Source: Deltaproteobacteria bacterium (GTDB taxonomy: Bacteria; Myxococcota_A; UBA9160; UBA4427). From it: a DNA stretch of 64,000 nt. The position numbers and the translations under genes were made by a program. Shown here in pieces: positions 34,785 to 41,779 of this stretch. Position 1 is the first letter of the stretch. Every line of letters begins with the position of its first letter. The notes beneath the pieces were generated by a model that was not told the origin of the DNA, made no database searches, and was given only the letters and a program-made list of their open reading frames with translations. The stretch spans positions 1-64,000 of the forward strand of contig JAJDAN010000055.1 of the NCBI GenBank assembly GCA_029261855.1, given 5' to 3'.

Positions 34785-34920
34785 GAGTGAGTTGCCTGGG
34801 GCGAGGCGAGGGGGAGGGTCTGCTCCTCCCTGGGCGGCGCTGCTTTCCCTTTGCCGGGTCTTCGTCATGCCATACGTCGTCTCAGACCCTCCCCCTCGCC
34901 CCGCCCCCAGTGGCTCCGTT
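34785..34920. repeat. Hairpin repeat, copy 3
   Basis: The left arm (34798-34822) and the right arm (34883-34907) pair over 25 positions with one mismatch, enclosing a 60-base loop (34823-34882). The loop differs from that of copy 2 at about six positions. Arm bases differ from copies 1 and 2 but are matched by compensating changes on the other arm. It lies just after the terminator at 34734-34767. Confidence 0.88.
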
Positions 34921-35037
34921 GCTTCTCGTCTGTGGAGGTTCGTGCTCGCTCGAGACGTCGCCCCCGAGGCTGGGAGGTGGGGGGTGGGGACAGGGTGGTG
35001 CGACGTCGCCCGTGGTCGACGCGGACGACGGCGTTCG
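34921..35037. other. Non-coding spacer between hairpin repeat and direct repeat
   Basis: No gene is supported. The stretch contains G-runs (34974-34999) and the short inverted pair GACGTCGCCC, but no terminator or promoter that I can defend. Together with the surrounding repeats it forms a gap of about 625 bases between converging genes. Confidence 0.5.
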
Positions 35038-35203
35038 CGCGAGAACGTCGATCGTGCCGTAGATCCGTGGCCCGCGGACCGGAGCGAAGCGGAGCCGTGA
35101 GGCGCAGCCTCACCGCGGAGGCCCCCGCAGCCGTACCCCCGTACGGCGAGGACGGCCGCAAGGAGCAGGTCGCGGAGATGCGGTGCGAGCGACGTTCGCA
35201 GCC
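35038..35203. repeat. Long direct repeat, unit A (166 bp)
   Basis: It starts at CGCGAGAACGTCGATCGTGC and ends at GACGTTCGCAGCC. It is almost identical to unit B at 35208-35337 except for a 36-base segment (after CCCGCGGACCGGA) that unit B lacks. That segment is flanked by GGA on both sides, as expected for slippage or recombination. The unit contains an inverted motif CCGTACCCCCGTACGG. No protein-coding evidence is seen. Confidence 0.9.
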
Positions 35204-35207
35204 GAAC

Positions 35208-35337
35208 CGCGAGAACGTCGATCGTGCCGTAGATCCGTGGCCCGCGGACTGGAGGCCCCCGCAGCCGTACCCCCGTACGGCGAGGACGGCCGCAAGGAGC
35301 AGGTCGCGGAGATGCGGTGCGAGCGACGTCCGCAGCC
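35208..35337. repeat. Long direct repeat, unit B (130 bp)
   Basis: Second copy of the adjacent unit A, lacking its internal 36 bases. It ends exactly where the leftward thiolase-like gene stops: base 35337 is the last base of that gene's TAG read on the minus strand. The duplication therefore abuts the 3' end of the Ltp2-like gene. Confidence 0.9.
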
Positions 35338-36506
35338 TAGGGCTTGCCTAGGATCAGGGCTCCGGTGGGGACTCCGACTCCGCTGGTTACGAGGACGTGG
35401 TCGACCTTGGCGGGTTGGTTGGGGGAGCTTCCTCGGATGAGCCGGGCTCCTTCGGCGATGTTGTTCACGCCGTGGATGTAGGCCTCGGAAAGGAGGCCGC
35501 CATGCGTGTTGTTGGGGAGGCGGCCGTTCACCGAGAGCGAGTCCTCGGTGACGAAGTCCTTGGCTTCTCCCCTGCCGCAGAAGCCGAAGGCCTCGAGCTG
35601 CATCAGGACTTCTGGCGTGAAGGCGTCGTAGAAGCAGGTCGCGTCGATGTCGTCGGGGCCGAGACCGGCCTGCTCGTAGACGATCTTCGCGGCCAGCTCC
35701 ATTTCCGGCAGCGACGCCAGGTCCGGGCGGTAGAAGCTCGTCATCTGCTCCTGGCCGGTGAAGGACGCCTGGGTGACCCCGCGGATGATGGCGGGCGGGT
35801 GCGGGCCGTCCTTGGCGCGCTCCGGGCTCGTGATCAGCAGCGCGCAGCCGCCGTCGTCTTCCTGGCAGCAATCGAACAGGCGCAGGGGCTCGCAGATCAG
35901 GCGGGACGCCATGTAGTCGTCCATGGTCATCGGGCGTCCGCACATGGCGGCGTTCGGGTTGTTCTGGGCGTGGGCGCGCTGGGTGATGGCGACGTGGGCG
36001 AGGTGCTCGGACGTCGCGCCGTACTGGTGCATGTAGAGCTGGGCCTGCAGGGCGATCCAGGATGCGGGCGTGAGCAACCCGAAGGGCATGTACCACGACC
36101 AGTGGATCAGATCGCTGGTGATGATCTGACCGGAGACCCCCTGCCCCATGCGCTGACCCGAGCGGCCGTTGAGCGCCCGGTAGACCACCACGTTCTTCGC
36201 CGATCCCGTGGCTACTGCCATCACGGCCTGGTGGACGAGACCCACGGCGGCGCCGCCGCCGTAGTTGATCTGGCTGAACATCGTCATCTCGCCGATGCCG
36301 ACGTTGCGTGCGACCTCGACCTCGTCGCTCGAGTCCATCGTGAAGGTCACGAGCCCGTCGACGTCCGAGGGCTGCAGGCCCGCGTCGAGGATCGCTGCGC
36401 GGACGGCCTCGGTGGCCAGGCTCAGCTCGCTGACGCCCGAGTTCTTCGAGTACTTCGTCTGGCCGATGCCGGCGATGGCGGCTTCGTTGCGGAGTGTCGT
36501 GGGCAC
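35337..36506 (-). CDS. ltp2: Thiolase-superfamily aldolase, Ltp2-like (steroid side-chain cleavage)
   Basis: A 389-residue SCP-2-type thiolase homologue. The usual thiolase nucleophilic cysteine region reads QINYGGGAAVGLVHQA, with no cysteine, so it is unlikely to be an ordinary thiolase. Tyrosines Y293 (CFYDAFTPE) and Y343 (EAYIHG) match in spacing the tyrosines that I recall as important in the steroid retro-aldolase Ltp2. It is third in a leftward set after ChsH2-like and ChsH1-like genes, the exact partners of Ltp2 in Mycobacterium, where they hydrate and cleave the three-carbon steroid side-chain CoA ester to release propionyl-CoA. The substrate in this organism could be a related isoprenoid. 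Confidence 0.82.
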   Translation of the reverse strand: MPTTLRNEAAIAGIGQTKYSKNSGVSELSLATEAVRAAILDAGLQPSDVDGLVTFTMDSSDEVEVARNVGIGEMTMFSQINYGGGAAVGLVHQAVMAVATGSAKNVVVYRALNGRSGQRMGQGVSGQIITSDLIHWSWYMPFGLLTPASWIALQAQLYMHQYGATSEHLAHVAITQRAHAQNNPNAAMCGRPMTMDDYMASRLICEPLRLFDCCQEDDGGCALLITSPERAKDGPHPPAIIRGVTQASFTGQEQMTSFYRPDLASLPEMELAAKIVYEQAGLGPDDIDATCFYDAFTPEVLMQLEAFGFCGRGEAKDFVTEDSLSVNGRLPNNTHGGLLSEAYIHGVNNIAEGARLIRGSSPNQPAKVDHVLVTSGVGVPTGALILGKP

Positions 36507-36513
36507 GCGAATC

Positions 36514-36927
36514 CTAGTCCGAGGGAAGCTCGAGTTGGAAGGTCGCGGTCACGTGGTTTCCCCACGCGTTGTTGCCCGCCACCTCGACGTCGATGCGCGG
36601 CGCAGCGACGGTCACGACCTTGCCGCGCAGCTTGAGGGTGTCGCCCGGCAGCATCGGCCCCCCCAGCTTCGTCGTGACGCTCTTCACGAGCGCGTTCGGG
36701 CCAGCCCAGTCGGTGACATAGCGCGAGCACAATCCCTGGGTGGTCAGGATGTTCATGAACACGTCGGGCAGGCCGTTGGCCACCGCCGCGCCGCGATCGT
36801 GGTGCACCGGCGTGTAGTCACGCGACGCCATGGCGCCGCCGACTACCAGGGTCGCGGTCACCGGGACGTCGACGTCGGGCAACTCGTGACCGACCTGCAC
36901 TTCGGCGGCGGAGAGGGTTCTCTGCAT
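36514..36927 (-). CDS. chsH1: MaoC-like enoyl-CoA hydratase subunit, ChsH1-like
   Basis: A 137-residue single hotdog domain. The likely catalytic pair is D37 and H42 in SRDYTPVHHD, with the same five-residue spacing as the Asp/His pair of mycobacterial ChsH1. A partner with an inactive MaoC domain is encoded directly upstream (gap of two bases), and the aldolase starts seven bases after this gene ends. Together they should form a ChsH1-ChsH2 hydratase that adds water to a 17(20)-enoyl-CoA type intermediate. The ATG at 36925-36927 gives the standard N-terminus. Confidence 0.83.
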   Translation of the reverse strand: MQRTLSAAEVQVGHELPDVDVPVTATLVVGGAMASRDYTPVHHDRGAAVANGLPDVFMNILTTQGLCSRYVTDWAGPNALVKSVTTKLGGPMLPGDTLKLRGKVVTVAAPRIDVEVAGNNAWGNHVTATFQLELPSD

Positions 36928-36929
36928 CT

Positions 36930-37904
36930 CTATCCTGCCGGCCGGAAGAAGGGGATCTTGAAGCCGTCTTCGTCTTCGTGGATGACGACGGCCACCGGCA
37001 GACCGATGCGACAGTCTTCCGGCTTGCAGTCCACCAGCGTCGAGACCATGCGCTCGCCCTCTTCGAGATCCACGATGATCGAGACCAGGGGATAGTCGTA
37101 GCCCGGGACCTGGGGATAATGGATCACCGTGAAGGTGTGCACGGTTCCGCGACCGCTCGCCGCGACGGAGTCGAAGCGCTGGGACCCGCATGCGTCACAC
37201 ATGGGCCGCGGGGGATGTCGGAGCTTCTGGCAATCCGCGCAGCGCTGGATCGGCAGCACGTCCTCGTCAGCGATCTTCTGCCACCACCACGCATTGTCGT
37301 GACCCGCCGGTGGCTTCATGCGGGTGGGGGCCGTGGAGATGGCTGCCTCGTCCCCGCTTGCGGCCGCCTGCTGGCCCGCGGGCGGCTTGAACTTCAGCAC
37401 GCGGAAGGACATCCAACCGAGGCTCTCGCCCTCCTGGTCTTCGAAGACCGTGCGCGTGGTGACGAAGTATCCGATCCCCGCGCCCGTCGCCTTCTCCTCC
37501 GAGATCTCGTCGATCGTCGTCACGGCGGTCACGACGTCGCCGAGCTTGAGGTAGCGGTCGTAGTGCTCTTCGGTGTTCGTCCCGAGCACGCCGGTGTAGC
37601 CGGCTTCGGTGAGGAGCTTGTGCAGCCGATGCTGCTCGTCGCGAGGTTCGTCGTAGCCCTCGTGCATCGCCCAGCCTTCCATGATCCAGGCCTGCAGCAT
37701 GGTGGGCGGCGCGACGACCTGGCCGTGCAGGGTCTCGCCGGCGCCCTCGTCCGAGTACGCGGGATGCGTCTCGCCCATGGCATCGCACCACTGCCGGATC
37801 ATCGGCAGGTTGACGGGGTCTCGCGCGACCACGGGCGGCCCGATCGCCTTGCCGACGTACGCTCTCAGCTCGGCCTCGAAGGCCTTCTTCTGCTCTTCGT
37901 TCAT
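36930..37904 (-). CDS. chsH2: MaoC-like plus DUF35 (OB-fold/zinc ribbon) protein, ChsH2-like
   Basis: A 324-residue two-domain protein. Residues 1-180 form a MaoC-type half-domain (NLPMIRQWCDAMGETHPAY) that lacks the D-x4-H catalytic pair. Residues about 205-324 are a DUF35 domain with zinc-ribbon cysteines C222, C225, C236 and C239 (RCADCQKL, MCDACGS) and a following OB-fold. In Mycobacterium, ChsH2 has the same fusion: its MaoC part pairs with ChsH1 and its DUF35 part binds Ltp2. Gene order chsH2-chsH1-ltp2 is kept here. It is the first gene of the leftward operon. Confidence 0.85.
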   Translation of the reverse strand: MNEEQKKAFEAELRAYVGKAIGPPVVARDPVNLPMIRQWCDAMGETHPAYSDEGAGETLHGQVVAPPTMLQAWIMEGWAMHEGYDEPRDEQHRLHKLLTEAGYTGVLGTNTEEHYDRYLKLGDVVTAVTTIDEISEEKATGAGIGYFVTTRTVFEDQEGESLGWMSFRVLKFKPPAGQQAAASGDEAAISTAPTRMKPPAGHDNAWWWQKIADEDVLPIQRCADCQKLRHPPRPMCDACGSQRFDSVAASGRGTVHTFTVIHYPQVPGYDYPLVSIIVDLEEGERMVSTLVDCKPEDCRIGLPVAVVIHEDEDGFKIPFFRPAG

Positions 37905-38033
37905 CTCGGTTCCGGCAAACGAAGCTAGCGGATCCCGTGATCACGAAGACGCGACGAAGTCGGAATCCCGTTCAGCCTCGCGGGTGCGCCTCCCGCTAGC
38001 GAGCGAGCCTTCAGCTATGGAGTGAGCCTTCCG

Positions 38034-39686
38034 CTAGCGCGTAAGCCACTCGAACTTCTGAGGCTTCCGCGTCGCCTTCGGGTCGATGGCCACGTTGACG
38101 ATCGACGGCACCTTCTGGCCGATGGCCTCCTTGAGCGCCGTCGCGAGCGCCTCGGGCGTCTCGACGAAGTAGCCCTTGCCGCCGAAGCCCTCGATCATCT
38201 TCTCGTAGCGGGCCTTCGGCGTGTAGGCGACGGGCGGCACCTTCGCGCGGTCGAAGTCGTCGAAGCCCATCCCGATGCCGTTGTTGTTCACGATCACGAA
38301 GGTGATGTTCAGCCCGTAACGGCAGGCCGTCTCGACCTCCATGCCGCTGAAGCCGAAGGCCGAGTCTCCCTCGACACAGACCACCTTGCGATCGGGATGC
38401 ACCGCTGCGGCCGCGATGGCGAAGCCGAGCCCGACGCCCATGGTGCCGAAGGTTCCGGCGTCCAGGCGTTCCCGGGCGTCGAAGTTCGGCAGCACGGTGC
38501 GACTGATGTCCATGGTGTTCGAGCCTTCGCATACCAGGATCGCGTCCCGCGGCGATTGATCTCGAATCTCCGCGAGCACGCGGTAGTAACCCATGGGAAC
38601 GCTCGCGTCGGTCTCCATCGCCTCGACGGACGCGCGGTTGCGCGCGCCCGCCGCCTCGAGCTCCTGGCGCCAGGGGGTCTCGGCGGGATAGCTCCAGGGA
38701 TCGTCGTCGAGCGCGTCGTTCAGCTGGCGCACGATGGCCTTCGCGTCACCCACCAAGCCGACTTCCGCGGGCACGTTGGTCCCGATCTCCTCCGGACAGA
38801 TGTCGACCTGGATGATCTTGACGTCCGGACGGAAGCGCGGCGGCAGACCGAAGTGAAGGATCCAGTTGAGTCGCGCACCGAGGAGCAACACGACGTCCGC
38901 GTCCTTGAGCGCGTCGGAACGCGCCGACGCCACGGACAGACGGTGATCGTCGGGGACGACTCCCTTGCCCATGGGAGACGGCAGGAAGGGAAGACGTGTG
39001 GTCTCGATGAAGTCGCGCACTTCCTGCTCGGCGCGGGCGTAGGCCGCCCCCTTCCCGACGATGACGAGGGGGCGCTCGGCGCCCTTCAGTGCGTCGAGTG
39101 CCTTCGCGATGGCTTCGGGATCGGCCTGGGTCGACGGCGGATCGGGGCAGCGTTCGCGATAGCGGACCTCGGATTCTTCGACTTCTCCGACGATGACGTC
39201 GTTCGGAAGATCGAGATAGGTCGCGCCCGGGCGCCCGTAGATGCTCGTGCGAACCGCCTGCTCGACGAAGAACGGAATCCGGTCGACGCGATCGGGGCGC
39301 GCAGCGTACTTCACGTACGGGCGCGCCGACTCGATCTGCGGCGCCTCCTGGAAGGCGCCCTGCCCGTTCTGGAACGAGTCGTTGGCGCCACCGATCAGCA
39401 CCATCGGCCAGGCGTTCGACCAGGCGTTCGCAGCGCCAGCGACGCCGTGGATCATGCCCGGTCCCGACACGCACAAGCAGGCGGCGGGTCGACCCGTCAG
39501 GTAGCCCACTGCCCCCGCCGCGTAGCTCGCGCTCTGTTCGTTGCGGAACCCGATGTACTGGATGCCTTCTTCCTGCGCCGCGAACGCGATCGGGATCACG
39601 GGAAAGCCGACGATCCCGAACATGTGCTCGACGCCCTGTTGCTTGAGGCTGCGGGCAACCAGCGTTGCGCCATCGATTCCTGCCAT
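38034..39686 (-). CDS. TPP-dependent 2-hydroxyacyl-CoA lyase/oxalyl-CoA decarboxylase-like enzyme
   Basis: A 550-residue thiamine-diphosphate enzyme. The catalytic glutamate is in FRNEQSASYAAGA. The ThDP motif runs from VEGDSAFGFSGME to VIVNNNGIGMG. The central domain (LVIVGKGAAYARAE, DVVLLLGARLNWILHFG) matches oxalyl-CoA decarboxylases and 2-hydroxyacyl-CoA lyases rather than acetolactate synthases. Oxalyl-CoA decarboxylase normally sits beside a formyl-CoA transferase, and a family III transferase is divergently encoded at 39868. Alpha-oxidation of branched or hydroxylated acyl-CoA is an equally good reading in this lipid-catabolic context. The 129 bases before chsH2 hold no clear terminator. 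Confidence 0.85.
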   Translation of the reverse strand: MAGIDGATLVARSLKQQGVEHMFGIVGFPVIPIAFAAQEEGIQYIGFRNEQSASYAAGAVGYLTGRPAACLCVSGPGMIHGVAGAANAWSNAWPMVLIGGANDSFQNGQGAFQEAPQIESARPYVKYAARPDRVDRIPFFVEQAVRTSIYGRPGATYLDLPNDVIVGEVEESEVRYRERCPDPPSTQADPEAIAKALDALKGAERPLVIVGKGAAYARAEQEVRDFIETTRLPFLPSPMGKGVVPDDHRLSVASARSDALKDADVVLLLGARLNWILHFGLPPRFRPDVKIIQVDICPEEIGTNVPAEVGLVGDAKAIVRQLNDALDDDPWSYPAETPWRQELEAAGARNRASVEAMETDASVPMGYYRVLAEIRDQSPRDAILVCEGSNTMDISRTVLPNFDARERLDAGTFGTMGVGLGFAIAAAAVHPDRKVVCVEGDSAFGFSGMEVETACRYGLNITFVIVNNNGIGMGFDDFDRAKVPPVAYTPKARYEKMIEGFGGKGYFVETPEALATALKEAIGQKVPSIVNVAIDPKATRKPQKFEWLTR

Positions 39687-39867
39687 GACCGTCTCCTAGC
39701 GGCCGGAACCGAGGGGTCCGGCTTGCTGCGGGTGCGCGGCCTTCCGCCGCGCACGCCTGGGCTTCCAGGTCGTTTCGTCACGAGTGCCTGTCGTGAAACG
39801 CTAGCGCGCCGGATGCCGGGACGGCGCACCACGGGTAGGCTTCCGCCCATCGACCGAGGAGATCAGC

Positions 39868-41058
39868 ATGGGCGCACTCGACGGCCTCCGCATCCTGGAC
39901 ATGACGCAGTACGAGGCGGGCACCTCCGCCACCCAGGCCATGGCCTGGATGGGCGCCGAGGTCGTCAAGGTCGAGCCGCCCAAGGGGGGCGACCCCGGGC
40001 GGCAGATCGGCACGGGGGACGAGTACGCGCCCTACTTCTGCAACTGGAACGCGAACAAGAAGAGTCTGACCCTCGACCTGCGCAAGCCCGAGGGACATGC
40101 CCTGTTGATGCAGCTGCTCCCGCGCTTCGATGTCTTCGTCGAGAACTACGGTCCCGGCGTCGTCGAGCGCCTGGACGTCACCTACGAACGCGTTCGCGCC
40201 GTGCATCCCTCGATCATCTACGCGCAGGTGAAGGGCTTCGGAAACTCGGGCCCCTACGCGACCTACAAGAGCTACGACATGGTGGCCCAGGCGGCGGCGG
40301 GCGCGTTCTCGGTGACAGGCTACCCGGACGGCACGCCCACCTGCCCCGGTCCGACGACGGGAGACTCCGGCACCGGCATGCAGCTGGGCATGGCGATCCT
40401 CGCCGCCTACATCCAGCGTCTGCGCACGGGCGAAGGCCAGCACATCGAAGTCTCGATGCAGGAAGCCATGACCTACTTCATGCGCACGCGGATCTCGTTC
40501 GCCGGGGAGTGGGGCAATGTCGCGGTGCCGCGCACCGGCAACGGACTGGGACCGCCCACCGAGCTCTACCCCTGCAAGCCCTTCGGTACGAACGACTACG
40601 CCTATCTGATCGTCGTCACCGCCCAGCACTGGGATGCGCTGTGCCTCGCCATCGAGCGGCCGGACCTCATCACGGACCAACGCTTCGAGGACGGCCTGGG
40701 TCGCGTCCAGAACGGCGACGCCCTGTACGAAGAGATCGCGAAATGGACGCGCGAGCGCAGCAAGCACGAGGTGATGCGCCAGCTTGGCGCCGCAGGTGTC
40801 CCCTGCTCGGCGGTCCTCGACACGAAGGACCTGTACGACGATCCGCACCTGAACGAGCGCGGCTTCATCCACGAGATCGAGCATCCCCAGCACGGAAGGG
40901 TCCGGCTGCTCGGATGGGCGCCGCGCATGTCGGGGAGCCCGACCACGATTCGACCTGCGCCGCTCCTCGGCGAGCACAGCGAGGCAGTCCTGTCCGAAGA
41001 GCTGGGCATCGACGCCGCCGGCTTCGCCGACCTGCGCAGCAAGGGCGTGGTCCTCTAG
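39868..41058 (+). CDS. Family III (CaiB/BaiF/Frc-type) CoA transferase
   Basis: A 396-residue CoA transferase. It opens with LDGLRILDMTQYEAGTSATQ, and the conserved SLTLDLRKPEG and VENYGPGVVERL follow. The likely catalytic aspartate is in PTTGDSGTGMQ (about D170), and the C-terminus contains GVPCSAVLDTKDLYDDPHL. It moves CoA between carboxylic acids, for example formyl-CoA/oxalate or bile-acid-type donors. It is divergent from the TPP lyase gene (about 180 bases apart). The stop codon lies within a hexanucleotide repeat shared with the converging gene. Confidence 0.9.
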   Translation: MGALDGLRILDMTQYEAGTSATQAMAWMGAEVVKVEPPKGGDPGRQIGTGDEYAPYFCNWNANKKSLTLDLRKPEGHALLMQLLPRFDVFVENYGPGVVERLDVTYERVRAVHPSIIYAQVKGFGNSGPYATYKSYDMVAQAAAGAFSVTGYPDGTPTCPGPTTGDSGTGMQLGMAILAAYIQRLRTGEGQHIEVSMQEAMTYFMRTRISFAGEWGNVAVPRTGNGLGPPTELYPCKPFGTNDYAYLIVVTAQHWDALCLAIERPDLITDQRFEDGLGRVQNGDALYEEIAKWTRERSKHEVMRQLGAAGVPCSAVLDTKDLYDDPHLNERGFIHEIEHPQHGRVRLLGWAPRMSGSPTTIRPAPLLGEHSEAVLSEELGIDAAGFADLRSKGVVL

Positions 41059-41112
41059 CTCTGGCTCTGGCTCTAGCCCTGGCTCTGGCCCGGACCCCGG
41101 TCCTGGCCCCCG
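41053..41112. repeat. Hexanucleotide repeat across two converging stop codons
   Basis: About ten tandem hexamers around CTCTGG (CTCTAG, CTCTGG, CTCTGG, CTCTAG, CCCTGG, CTCTGG, CCCGGA and so on). The first CTCTAG supplies the TAG stop of the CoA transferase on the plus strand. The second supplies the TAG of the lipoprotein frame on the minus strand (41073-41075). The repeat also encodes the Gly/Gln-rich tail of that frame. Repeat-number changes would leave reading frames intact but alter the tail. Confidence 0.85.
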
Positions 41113-41779
41113 CCTTCGCGGATCTCTCCGAGGTAGCCTCGCAGCTTGGTGGCGTCCAGGAAGGTTCTCCAGCCGCTGCCGCCAGAAGCCATCACCCGCT
41201 CTTCCCAGTCAGCCAGCCGGTGACGGAAGGCGCCCGGGTCCGCGTTGTCGCTGCCCAGGCGCTTCACGTTCATCGCGGCCACGTGGATGCCGCGGAACTC
41301 GTCCTTCGCCAGCTGGCGCCGGGTCCCTGGCGCGAGGTCCTCCTGCATGTCGCTGAAGACGAGCATCACGCGGGTCCCACTCGCGAGCTCGGCCAGATAC
41401 TCGCTGCCGAGCATCATGGCCCCGGGGATGTCCGTATGCGCGGCGCGCGACTCGCGCTTCGCCAGCCGGTCGAGGCTCTGGGCCATCGCCAGCTTCTGGG
41501 CGTTGGCTCTCGAGGGTCGAGGGTCACGAGCGCTGCGACGTTGTCCTTCTCGTAGCTCTCGCCGTCGATGCGGATCACCAGCAGGGTGTCCCCCGGCTCG
41601 AGGGCGGGCAACACCTCGCGCTTGAGGATCTGCACGACCTCGGCGCGCTCGTCCGCATAGGTACCCGATTCGTCGATCAGCACACACACCGCCTGGTCGT
41701 AGCGGGCGCCGTCGTCGCAGCCCGTGAGCAGAACCAGCAGTCCGAGAGCGATGGCCGCACGCAGGGAATGGGTCGTCAT
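41073..41779 (-). pseudogene. Lipoprotein gene with a 7-bp repeat frameshift
   Basis: The gene is split over two frames. The 5' part (from 41779) encodes a lipoprotein signal (ALGLLVLLTGCDDG, lipobox Cys in LLTGC) and a domain beginning AVCVLIDESGTYADERAEV, resembling the opening of a von Willebrand A-type fold. Near 41511-41524 the frame changes; the second frame continues with PSRANAQKLAMAQSLDRLAK, VMLVFSDMQEDLAPG and FLDATKLRGYLGEI. Adding one unit of the heptamer CGAGGGT (two copies present) exactly restores a continuous protein. The ATG overlaps the stop of the upstream membrane-protein gene (ATGA), so they form an operon. It may be a phase-variable locus, a recent pseudogene or a sequencing error. 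Confidence 0.8.
41511..41524. repeat. Heptanucleotide tandem repeat at the frameshift
   Basis: Two copies of CGAGGGT (ACCCTCG on the coding minus strand), flanked on one side by CT and on the other by CACG. Because seven is not a multiple of three, gain or loss of one unit switches the frame of the lipoprotein gene. Three units would put the 5' and 3' parts into one frame (VTLDPRPSRANAQKL). Confidence 0.85.

Noticed and set aside
41511-41524. Two separate genes for the split lipoprotein
   Set aside because: The downstream half has no start site or signal and continues the same fold; one extra heptamer restores a single protein.
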